Positions 1 to 5,630 of a DNA stretch of 6,993 bases are shown here, piece after piece. How positions within the stretch are numbered: the first letter of the stretch is position 1; every line of letters starts with the position of its first letter. The stretch comes from Rhodospirillales bacterium (GTDB taxonomy: Bacteria > Pseudomonadota > Alphaproteobacteria > Rhodospirillales > 2-02-FULL-58-16), in NCBI GenBank assembly GCA_021775195.1, contig JAJFIG010000506.1, forward strand, positions 1 through 6,993, read 5' to 3'. A model generated the notes under the pieces. That model worked only from the letters and a program-made list of their open reading frames with translations. It was not told the origin of the DNA and ran no database searches. The position numbers were made by a program, and so were the translations under genes.

Positions 1-1908
1 ATCAAGGCACCCGAGTGCTTCATCGTCGAGGACAAGCTGCGCCAGCGCATGAACATTCCGGTCTTCCATGACGACCAGCACGGCACCTCGATCATCGTTG
101 CCGCCGCCATCGTCAACGGCCTGCGCGTCGTCGGCAAGGCGTTGGAGGACGTCAGGCTGGTGTCCACCGGTGGCGGCGCCGCCGGGATCGCCTGCCTGAA
201 CCTGCTGGTGAGCATGGGCCTGAAGCCGGACAACATCATTCTGCTCGATCGCCTGGGCGTCGTCTACAAGGGCCGCAGCGAGGAAATGGACCCCCAGAAG
301 GAACGCTACGCCATCGATATCGAAGCCCGTACCCTGGACCAGGTCATCGACGGCGCCGATGTCTTCCTGGGCCTTTCGGCGCCCAATATCCTGACCCCGG
401 ACATGGCCAAGCGCATGGCCGAGAAACCCCTGATCATGGCCCTTGCCAACCCGGTCCCGGAAATCGACCCGGCGGAAGCCCGGGCCGCCGTTCCCGACGC
501 CGTCATCGCCACCGGACGTTCGGATTATCCCAATCAGGTCAATAACGTGCTCTGTTTCCCCTTCATCTTCCGCGGCGCCCTCGACGTCGGCGCCACCACC
601 ATCAACGAGGAAATGAAGATCGCCTGCGTCAACGCCATAGCCGAAATTGCTTTGGCCGAATCCTCTGAAGTAGTGGCCAAGGCCTACGGTGGCGAAGACC
701 TGCGTTTCGGTCCCGAGTACCTGATCCCCAAGCCCTTCGATCCGCGTCTGATCACAGAAATCGCGCCGGCTGTAGCCAAGGCCGCCATGGACAGTGGCGT
801 CGCCACCCGCCCCATCGAGGATTTCGAGGCCTACCGCGAGCGCCTGGGCCGCTTCGTCTTCCGCTCCGGCATGCTCATGAAGCCGGTGTTCGCCCGCGCC
901 GGGCGCGACGCCAAGCGTTTGGTCTATGCCGAGGGCGAAGACGAGCGGGTGCTCCGTGCCGTTCAGGCGGTGGTCGACGAAGGCCTGGCCGTCCCCATCC
1001 TCGTCGGGCGCCCCGAGGTTATCGGCGCCCGCATCGAGGAATTGGGCCTGCGCATCCGACCCGGTAAGCAGTTCGAGCTCGTCAACCCGGAGGACGATCC
1101 CCGCTACGGCGAATACTGGCGCCTCTATCACAGCCTCATGGAACGCCACGGGGTGTCACCCGACGCGGCGCGCACCATCGCCCGCACCAACACCACGGCC
1201 ATCGCCGCCATCATGCTCAAGCGCGGCGAGGCCGACGCCATGATCTGCGGCACCTACGGCCAGTACACCTGGCACCTGCGCTACGTCATGAACGTCATCG
1301 GCCACAAGGAAGGAGTCCGCGATGTCTCCTCCCTGGGCGCCCTGATCCTCTCCAAGGGCACCTTCTTTTTCTGCGACATCTACGTGACACCCGATCCGAC
1401 CGCCGAGGAACTGGTGGAAATGACCGTCATGGCTGCCGCCGCCATCCGTCACCTGGGCACGACACCGAAGGTCGCCTTTGTCTCCCATTCCAATTTCGGC
1501 ACCGCCGACACCACGTCGGCGGAAAAGATGCGCGAAGCCGTGGCTCGCCTGCGCGAGCGCGTCCCCGACCTGGAAGTCGAGGGCGAAATGCATGCCGATG
1601 CCGCACTGAGCGAGGTGATCCGCGAGCGCATCTTTCCCAACTCGCGGCTCCACGGCCAGGCCAACCTGCTCGTCTTTCCCACCCTCGATTCCGCCAATGC
1701 CGCATTCAACATGCTCAAGGTCCTGGGTGACGGGGTTCCTGTCGGGCCGATCCTGCTCGGTCCGGCCCTCCCGGTGCACATCCTGACCCCGTCGGTGACG
1801 GCGCGCGGCATCGTCAACATGAGCGCCATCGCCGTGGTCGACGCCCAGCTACATGCCGCCGCGGAGGAGTTCGCCCTCGACAGGCTGGCCGGCGCCACCG
1901 CGCAGTAG
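1..1908 (+). CDS. maeB: NADP-dependent malic enzyme with C-terminal phosphotransacetylase-like domain (MaeB type), 5' partial
   Basis: The reading frame is open from base 1 and runs 635 codons to TAG. The first in-window residues, IKAPECF, match the stretch just after the metal-binding Glu-Asp of malic enzymes, so roughly 120-125 N-terminal residues are missing relative to the 759-residue E. coli protein. Visible marks are HDDQHGT at in-window residues 23-29 (metal-binding Asp), the Rossmann loop TGGGAAGIA around 56-64 (NADP site), LANPVPEI around 148-155 and the SDYPNQVNN signature around 174-182. From about residue 285 (FRSGMLMKP) to the end the protein resembles phosphotransacetylase. In MaeB-type enzymes this second domain is regulatory (acetyl-CoA sensing) and not an active Pta. 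The enzyme converts malate to pyruvate and CO2 with NADPH formation, in the cytoplasm. The internal ATG at base 49 is not the start because homology continues upstream. NAD versus NADP preference is assigned from the family only. Confidence 0.96.
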   Translation: MKAPECFIVEDKLRQRMNIPVFHDDQHGTSIIVAAAIVNGLRVVGKALEDVRLVSTGGGAAGIACLNLLVSMGLKPDNIILLDRLGVVYKGRSEEMDPQKERYAIDIEARTLDQVIDGADVFLGLSAPNILTPDMAKRMAEKPLIMALANPVPEIDPAEARAAVPDAVIATGRSDYPNQVNNVLCFPFIFRGALDVGATTINEEMKIACVNAIAEIALAESSEVVAKAYGGEDLRFGPEYLIPKPFDPRLITEIAPAVAKAAMDSGVATRPIEDFEAYRERLGRFVFRSGMLMKPVFARAGRDAKRLVYAEGEDERVLRAVQAVVDEGLAVPILVGRPEVIGARIEELGLRIRPGKQFELVNPEDDPRYGEYWRLYHSLMERHGVSPDAARTIARTNTTAIAAIMLKRGEADAMICGTYGQYTWHLRYVMNVIGHKEGVRDVSSLGALILSKGTFFFCDIYVTPDPTAEELVEMTVMAAAAIRHLGTTPKVAFVSHSNFGTADTTSAEKMREAVARLRERVPDLEVEGEMHADAALSEVIRERIFPNSRLHGQANLLVFPTLDSANAAFNMLKVLGDGVPVGPILLGPALPVHILTPSVTARGIVNMSAIAVVDAQLHAAAEEFALDRLAGATAQ

Positions 1909-1912
1909 CACC

Positions 1913-1945
1913 AAAAAAAGCGGCGCCGATACCGGCGCCGCTTTT
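1913..1945. terminator. Bidirectional intrinsic terminator between convergent genes
   Basis: A perfect GC-rich hairpin has arms 1920-1928 (gcggcgccg) and 1933-1941 (cggcgccgc) with a four-base loop (atac). The stem is extended by A:T pairs to 1916/1945. Seven A's (1913-1919) lie on the left and four T's (1942-1945) on the right, so it can act on both strands. The U-tract is longer for minus-strand transcripts. It starts 5 bp after the malic enzyme stop and lies about 24 bp after the stop of the convergent FlgO-like gene, exactly where both transcripts should end. Confidence 0.9.
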
Positions 1946-1968
1946 CCATCGTTCAAAGGAACCTAGAG

Positions 1969-2535
1969 CTAACTGACGTCCCGGAACCGGGTGCCCAGCA
2001 GGAACACCATGTTCTCGTCCAGGGGCAGGGTGTAGTCATGGGCCGCTAGGATCTTGCTGTCGGTGGCGCGGATCAGGCGCACGTTGACGTAGACCGTCTT
2101 GGCCCCGACCGCATAGGTGCCGGCGATGACCGCCTGGGCGCCTCGCGAACGGCTGATGTCACGGACGTCCCGGGACAGGATGAACTCACCCTTGCCTTCC
2201 TTGATCAGGAACGACGTGCGCAGCTTCAGCTCGACCACCGAATAACCCATGGTCACCAGACGCGAGGACATTTGCTCGGCAACCAGCCGTCCCAGCGCCG
2301 ACGAGGTTTCCAGGTTGTTGATGTTGACCAGGCTGGCGATCAGGATCGGCTTGTCGTGGTCGACGATCCCCTGCGGCGCCCGGACCAGGTTTTCTGCGGC
2401 GCCGTAACTGGCGAAGATCATGTCGTTGGGGGCCGCCGTCGGCATCGGCGCCGTAGACGACGACTCGGGGTTGATGGCGCACGCCGAAAGGACCGCCAGC
2501 GCCACTGCCGCAAATACGGATTTGAAGGTTTTCAT
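1969..2535 (-). CDS. FlgO-family outer-membrane lipoprotein
   Basis: The product is 188 residues. It begins with a lipoprotein signal peptide: basic start (K2, K5), hydrophobic stretch, and lipobox LSAC at 16-19, giving a lipidated Cys19. Ala at +2 suggests outer-membrane sorting by the Lol rule. After a Ser/Thr/Pro/Ala-rich linker (about 24-38) the body matches the FlgO family. Its marks are ASLVNINNLETSSALGRLVA around 67-86 followed by an amphipathic segment to about 106, and a second block GAQAVIAGTYAVGAKTVYV at 132-150 with NVRLIRATDS after it. FlgO proteins were first described in Vibrio as outer-membrane lipoproteins needed for motility or stable flagella. No flagellar gene is visible here, so the role in this organism is open. 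The ATG has a good GGAG at 2542-2545. The gene is second in an operon, 15 bp after the upstream lipoprotein gene, and is followed by the shared terminator. Confidence 0.87.
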   Translation of the reverse strand: MKTFKSVFAAVALAVLSACAINPESSSTAPMPTAAPNDMIFASYGAAENLVRAPQGIVDHDKPILIASLVNINNLETSSALGRLVAEQMSSRLVTMGYSVVELKLRTSFLIKEGKGEFILSRDVRDISRSRGAQAVIAGTYAVGAKTVYVNVRLIRATDSKILAAHDYTLPLDENMVFLLGTRFRDVS

Positions 2536-2550
2536 GGTTTGCTCCCCACT

Positions 2551-3324
2551 CTACTCGGACACGACCCAGAACTTGCGTTCGCCCAGCGGCTCGCTGCTGG
2601 AGGCGTCGCTGTACCGGGTCAGGGGCATCGCCGGCGACCCCGCGTACTGGTGGATTTCCATGGCGTCGACGTAATAGACGTTGGAGCGCCGCATGAGGAT
2701 GCTGTCGTTCTCGATCAGCGTCAGGGTAACCACCACTTCCGAATAGATGTCGCCGAAGGGAAATTCGCCCGACGTGCTGCTGGCCAAATCGGCAAGCCCT
2801 AGGGCAAGGCCGGCAGCGCCGGACGTGGACGTGGAGGCGATCGCGCCGATTGCCGCGACGCCGGCGCCCAGCGCCGTCAGCGATCCGGCGAGAGGCTTGT
2901 GGTATCCGCGATCATGGGAAACCGGCTGCACAGTGTAATGCAGGACGTGGGCCCCCTCGGGACTGAGCGTCACGGGCACGCCTTCCTGCACCATCTTGGT
3001 CAGCACCATGTCATGGAAGGAGCGCGCGAAGGGCATGGTCGGATCGGGCTTGGCAACGAAGAACGTCGCGCCGTCGGGAATGATCACCGTCGGGCGGATG
3101 TATTCGTTGTCGTTGATCTTGGCGTTGGCCTCGGCCGCGGTCACCACGCTCTCGCGCATGCCACTGATTTGAGCCGCCGTCTCCGTCGCGAGGATTTCCC
3201 AGTGCCCGGCCGAATGGATGGTGCGCTGGAAGGTGGCTTCGTGTCCCGCAGGGAGGGGGTTGCGCGAACAGGCTCCGAGAACCAGGGCCAGAACAACCAC
3301 CGGGAGGAATTGGATTCGGTACAT
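2551..3324 (-). CDS. Unrecognised lipoprotein, first gene of the FlgO-like operon
   Basis: The product is 257 residues. I chose the ATG at 3324-3322, not the longer frame beginning at 3390. From here the protein starts with a textbook lipoprotein signal (M-Y-R, hydrophobic core, lipobox LGAC at 16-19, lipid Cys19), and AAGGA lies 9 bases upstream. The extra 22 residues of the longer frame are polar and would bury the signal. The mature part has a mixed domain (about 22-140; RPTVIIPDGATFFVAKPDP around 77-95), then a Gly/Ala/Ser-rich hydrophobic stretch at about 145-184 containing small-residue spacings such as LGAGVAAIGAIA. After that come a beta-like segment (SEVVVTLTLIENDSILMRRS, 195-214) and a short tail. 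I do not recognise the family. The Gly/Ala segment could insert in or pack against a membrane (glycine-zipper-like), which is an inference. Tight linkage to the FlgO-like gene implies co-expression and perhaps a shared outer-membrane complex. Confidence 0.85.
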   Translation of the reverse strand: MYRIQFLPVVVLALVLGACSRNPLPAGHEATFQRTIHSAGHWEILATETAAQISGMRESVVTAAEANAKINDNEYIRPTVIIPDGATFFVAKPDPTMPFARSFHDMVLTKMVQEGVPVTLSPEGAHVLHYTVQPVSHDRGYHKPLAGSLTALGAGVAAIGAIASTSTSGAAGLALGLADLASSTSGEFPFGDIYSEVVVTLTLIENDSILMRRSNVYYVDAMEIHQYAGSPAMPLTRYSDASSSEPLGERKFWVVSE

Positions 3325-3460
3325 CGTCTTATGTCCTTTGGACCAAGGGGGCGAACGTTCTCCCGCCGCGTTCCGCTGACCGCCGCGCAAAAGGTCCCTG
3401 TGGGGTCGGGGGCGTATCAGGTGGGGTCACCGGCGGATAAACGAGAATCCACAGGCACTT

Positions 3461-3490
3461 AGAATATTCAAATAATACCTATCTGTGCAA
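3461..3490 (-). promoter_or_regulatory. Candidate sigma70-like promoter for the lipoprotein/FlgO-like operon
   Basis: Read on the minus strand, TTGCAC (3490-3485) is followed after 18 bases by TATTCT (3466-3461). Agreement with TTGACA/TATAAT is partial (3 of 6 and 4 of 6). Location supports it: it lies at the downstream edge of the AT-rich core and points at the operon, giving a start near 3454 and a leader of about 130 nt. So AT-rich a region offers other possible hexamer pairs, so the exact choice is uncertain. Confidence 0.3.
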
Positions 3491-3527
3491 TAGTTTTATT
3501 TGTTTTTACAAAACAATTATTATTGCA
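3486..3527. repeat. Nested inverted repeats (possible operator or cruciform)
   Basis: The outer arms are tgcaata (3486-3492) and tattgca (3521-3527). Inside them is a second perfect inverted repeat, ttgtttt (3500-3506) / aaaacaa (3510-3516), with a three-base spacer. The right outer arm also belongs to a perfect 10-bp palindrome, tattgcaata (3521-3530), so tgcaata occurs as a direct copy at 3524-3530 as well. The outer arm overlaps the candidate -35 of the lipoprotein operon, as a repressor or activator site would. Some self-complementarity is expected by chance in such AT-rich DNA. Confidence 0.5.
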
Positions 3528-3545
3528 ATATAATAAAATGGATTT

Positions 3546-3557
3546 ATATTTAAATAT
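3546..3557. repeat. 12-bp perfect palindrome in the AT-rich core
   Basis: The sequence atatttaaatat is its own reverse complement, made only of A and T. It lies about 20 bp to the right of the palindrome at 3521-3530. It may be a protein-binding or melting site. Because the region is almost pure A/T, chance is a real alternative. Confidence 0.4.
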
Positions 3558-3726
3558 TAAATGAATTTATCTAAAATTTGCGCAACGTCCCGCAACCCCC
3601 ACGAAACCGGCGTTTCTCGGCCGCCCGCCCCACTTTGGTCCGTGGACAGGCGCCGGAGCAAGGTGTCGCCGCCGGGTACAGGCCTGCACTTTCCACCTTC
3701 CATTTCTACCGCCGCGATCCAGGTCC

Positions 3727-3754
3727 GTTTACAATAACAAAGAAAATGGTTTAC
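3727..3754 (+). promoter_or_regulatory. Direct repeat GTTTAC x2 upstream of the PAS gene
   Basis: GTTTAC occurs at 3727-3732 and again at 3749-3754, 22 bp start to start, about two turns of the DNA helix. The stretch between them is A-rich (ataacaaagaaaat) in an otherwise GC-rich segment, and the pair ends about 50 bp before the PAS gene start. The spacing fits a regulator binding the same face twice, or a promoter zone (TTTACA resembles a -35). No convincing -10 is seen. This is a weak, pattern-based call. Confidence 0.25.
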
Positions 3755-3804
3755 GTTTCGGCGAACCCATCGACCGGTAGTCTCATCGAAAGGGTATCCT
3801 GCTC

Positions 3805-4329
3805 TTGGCCGATCAGTCCGAAGACCACCGCCTGCACAAGCGCCTGATTGATTATTGGCAGCAAAAATTCGGCAAATCGCCGCCGATTCCCGAACCGCCG
3901 GTGGTCGAACGCCGGATGGTCCCCCGGCTCGTCCGCTATTGGCTGGAAAAGTGCGAAGGCCGGGATTTTCCCAGCCTCGACGACATCGAACCACGTGACC
4001 TGGGCGATGTCTGGGATTCGTGCTTCGTCCTCGATACCGTCAGCAGCCCGAATTTTCCTTATTTCCACTATCTTGGGCCGGCACTGGCAAAGTATTCCGG
4101 GGTCTTGCTGAGCGGCGAGCAGGACTGGACCCAGACCCTTCTCGATCAAGCCGTACGCAATTATCGTGAAGCATTGGAAAAACGGACGCCGGTCCTGGGC
4201 GAGGATGAACTGGTTCGTTTCGACGGCAGCCGGATTCTCTTCCGCAGTGTTCTTCTACCGCTGAGCGATGATCAGAAAACCATCAACTATCTGCTTGGCG
4301 GCGCCAACGGCAAGATCAAGATCGACTGA
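3805..4329 (+). CDS. PAS_5-type PAS-domain protein
   Basis: The product is 174 residues, with no signal peptide or membrane segment, so probably cytoplasmic. The core (about 41-166) has the features I associate with the alphaproteobacterial PAS_5 family. These are RLVRYWLEKCEGRDFPSLDD at 41-60, then IEPRDLGDVWDSCFVLD at 61-77 (helix leading into the first PAS strand), FHYLGPALAKYSG at 87-99, and a final strand pair RSVLLPLSDDQKTINYLLGG (147-166). There is no output domain, so it probably senses or binds a partner; ligand and partner are unknown. The start is TTG at 3805. An in-frame TAG at 3778-3780 excludes longer forms, no ATG occurs before codon 38, and gaaaggg (3788-3794) lies 10 bases upstream, slightly far. 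A non-ATG start with a loose Shine-Dalgarno suggests modest expression. The gene converges on the PilZ gene, 33 bp from its end. Confidence 0.8.
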   Translation: MADQSEDHRLHKRLIDYWQQKFGKSPPIPEPPVVERRMVPRLVRYWLEKCEGRDFPSLDDIEPRDLGDVWDSCFVLDTVSSPNFPYFHYLGPALAKYSGVLLSGEQDWTQTLLDQAVRNYREALEKRTPVLGEDELVRFDGSRILFRSVLLPLSDDQKTINYLLGGANGKIKID

Positions 4330-4362
4330 GACTAGGCCTTGTTGAGGGTGTGGCCTGGGGCA

Positions 4363-4710
4363 CTATCCGTCGCGCAGCATTTCCATGCGCTGGGTCATGA
4401 ACTCCTGCAGAACATCGTAGGCACGGTCGTCCACGGTCAACAGGCTGACCACCAGCTGGCGGTCCTCGGGCTTCACCCGGACCACACGCGCCCGAATTTC
4501 CACCGGTACCATATTGTCACCGGCGGAACCGATGGCTTCGATCGTGAATAACGCCCCCGGTGTCAGCACACCCCCATACCCATCAGTCATGAAGCCGCCG
4601 AAGCTCCAGTTCACCGTATCGCACGTCTGGCCGTCGAACTGGACCGACAATATGGGCACCGTGCCCCGTTCATGACGGCGCCGGTCCTGTTCTCCGTAAT
4701 CCGTCGTCAT
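4363..4710 (-). CDS. Single-domain PilZ protein (c-di-GMP receptor)
   Basis: The product is 115 residues from ATG 4710; a GTG codon immediately before it (4713) would add one residue. Both PilZ c-di-GMP motifs are intact. The RxxxR motif lies in RRRHERG near residues 10-16, at the usual N-terminal position. The (D/N)xSxxG motif is NWSFGG at 34-39. The rest fits a PilZ beta-barrel (GALFTIEAIG, then VEIRARVVRVKPEDRQLVVS), ending in a helix (AYDVLQEFMTQRMEML). No other domain, signal peptide or membrane segment is present, so it likely acts by binding a partner, as many stand-alone PilZ proteins do in motility, polysaccharide or biofilm control. No strong Shine-Dalgarno precedes the start, so its exact position is uncertain; in-frame upstream codons give no other standard start nearby. 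It converges with the PAS gene. A weak hairpin (about 4332-4358, without a U-tract) lies between them. Confidence 0.88.
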   Translation of the reverse strand: MTTDYGEQDRRRHERGTVPILSVQFDGQTCDTVNWSFGGFMTDGYGGVLTPGALFTIEAIGSAGDNMVPVEIRARVVRVKPEDRQLVVSLLTVDDRAYDVLQEFMTQRMEMLRDG

Positions 4711-5054
4711 CACGGTCGCTGCCCGTAAATGGATATTCTCAATTCCCCAATGGCCGCGGCACGCCGCAACCTCCTCTCTAGCCCTTTCGCCCTGAGGCGA
4801 GCCTTTGGCGCGAGAGTAACATAAATGTTCTGCCGGTCTACATGAAGACTGTCACCGCCATCCCCTTCCAGTACCGGCATCCAGGGATGCGAAACGACGG
4901 GCGAACACCGTTTCTCTTGGATTCAGAGCGCAAAGAAAATACCATTGGAACAAGAAGAATTAGCAAAAGCATGTCCTTCGGGTGAATTTCGCCTCCGGGT
5001 GGCAGGGTCTGGACATGGTATGGTTGCGATGAAAAATCCTGGGTGCGGGGATAT
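4711..5054. other. 344-bp intergenic region between divergent PilZ and lipoprotein genes
   Basis: I see no convincing gene. A 47-codon frame runs from ATG 4842 to TGA 4985 but lacks a ribosome-binding site and a recognisable product. Minus-strand frames across here are shadows of the lipoprotein gene. A small inverted repeat, tcgcc (4787-4791) / ggcga (4796-4800), has a four-base loop and no U-tract. A weak promoter-like pair on the plus strand is TTGGAT (4917-4922), 17 bases, TACCAT (4940-4945), about 110 bp before the lipoprotein start. Agreement with consensus is only partial. Bases about 4920-4975 are poorer in G+C than their surroundings, consistent with a promoter zone. Confidence 0.5.
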
Positions 5055-5630
5055 ATGAGGCAGACGTTTCTTGTCGCGGTCTTGGGTCTGGGAACCCTGA
5101 CGGGCTGCGGTAACATGCATTTGGGCTGGCCCGTCTGGCCTGCCGACAACAGATCCCCGGTCATCGTCGAGGCGACGCCGCCGCCTGTCCAGGTCATCGT
5201 CGCACCGCCGCCGGAACCCGAGCCCATATTGCCGCCGCAACCCGAGGCCGAGGTTGCGCTCAGGATTGGCCAGCCGCCACGAAAGCCCGAGCCGCCGCCA
5301 CGCCCGCCCGAGCCGCTGGCCGTGAAACCGGACCAACCCGTTGTCGACCCGGCCATTCTCGTCGGCCTCGATCAGCCTCGCCTGGAGGCGACATTGGGCC
5401 GCCCCAGCCTCAAGCAGGAGGTCGCGCCAGCAAAAATTTGGCAATACACGGGTGACAACTGTGTGTTCACCGTGTTTTTCTATCTCGATATCCAAGATCA
5501 GACATTCCGCGCCGTGTCTTTCAAAACCGACAAGAAGACCAACAAATCGACCGGCGGGAAGGATGGGGAGGAAGATGCAGCAAAACGCTGTCTCGCAGAA
5601 ATCCTGGCCAGCTACCAGCCGGCCCCTTGA
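5055..5630 (+). CDS. Proline-rich lipoprotein with small C-terminal domain (BamE/SmpA-like motif)
   Basis: The product is 191 residues. I start at ATG 5055, not the in-frame GTG at 5043, because the ATG directly gives a lipoprotein signal (M-R-Q, hydrophobic core, lipobox LTGC at 15-18, lipid Cys18) and has GGGG at 5047-5050 close upstream. Residues about 38-100 are a Pro/Glu/Lys-rich low-complexity linker (repeated PPP, PEP, PPRPPEP), probably an extended spacer in the periplasm. Residues about 100-187 form a compact domain. It contains GLDQPRLEATLGRPS (104-118), resembling the G-L-x(4)-V/L-x(3)-L-G-x-P turn of SmpA/OmlA/BamE-like domains, then KIWQYTGDNCVFTVFFYLD (127-145) and a C-terminal helix with a second Cys (179). 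I infer that Cys136 and Cys179 might form a disulfide. I recall similar uncharacterised proteins in alphaproteobacteria but no named function. The 3' end overlaps the likely start of the response regulator by 56 bp. Confidence 0.85.
   Translation: MRQTFLVAVLGLGTLTGCGNMHLGWPVWPADNRSPVIVEATPPPVQVIVAPPPEPEPILPPQPEAEVALRIGQPPRKPEPPPRPPEPLAVKPDQPVVDPAILVGLDQPRLEATLGRPSLKQEVAPAKIWQYTGDNCVFTVFFYLDIQDQTFRAVSFKTDKKTNKSTGGKDGEEDAAKRCLAEILASYQPAP

Larger units (their letters stand above)
3325..3804. other. 480-bp non-coding divergent regulatory region with extreme AT-rich core
   Basis: This separates the divergently transcribed lipoprotein operon (-) and PAS gene (+). It has three parts. Bases 3325-3460 are GC-rich and would be the 5' leader of the minus-strand operon. 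Its RNA could close a stem using the inverted repeat cctgtgg (3397-3403) / ccacagg (3449-3455). Bases 3461-3580 contain 19 G or C out of 120 (about 16%), against a clearly GC-rich surrounding. Bases 3581-3804 return to GC-rich sequence and hold the PAS gene upstream region. Open frames here (for example minus 3994-3557 and plus 3578-3847) lack homology, good starts or normal composition, and I regard them as non-coding. The core probably holds the promoters and binding sites for an AT-recognising nucleoid protein. Confidence 0.75.

Noticed and set aside
1156..1949. Long minus-strand open frames opposite the malic enzyme gene
   Set aside because: They are shadows of a strongly conserved plus-strand gene with GC-rich codon structure; no homology, signal or ribosome-binding site.
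3325..3390. 22-residue upstream extension of the first lipoprotein
   Set aside because: It would place polar sequence before a perfect lipoprotein signal peptide; ATG 3324 with AAGGA upstream is far better.
3557..3994. 145-codon minus-strand frame covering the PAS gene start
   Set aside because: Starts inside the PAS gene, ends in the AT-rich core and has Arg/Gly-rich shadow composition with no recognisable domain.
4332..4358. Hairpin between the PAS and PilZ genes as a terminator
   Set aside because: A seven-pair stem including one G-U and a 13-base loop, with no U-tract on either strand; too weak to call.
4838..5495. Minus-strand Gly/Arg-rich frames opposite the proline-rich lipoprotein
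   Set aside because: They are the reverse complement of proline-rich codons (CCG to CGG/GGC); the plus-strand lipoprotein explains the sequence.
5341..5574. Extension of the response regulator frame upstream to 5341
   Set aside because: This stretch is the alternative frame of the lipoprotein gene and has no receiver-domain similarity; ATG 5575 follows a Shine-Dalgarno-like sequence.
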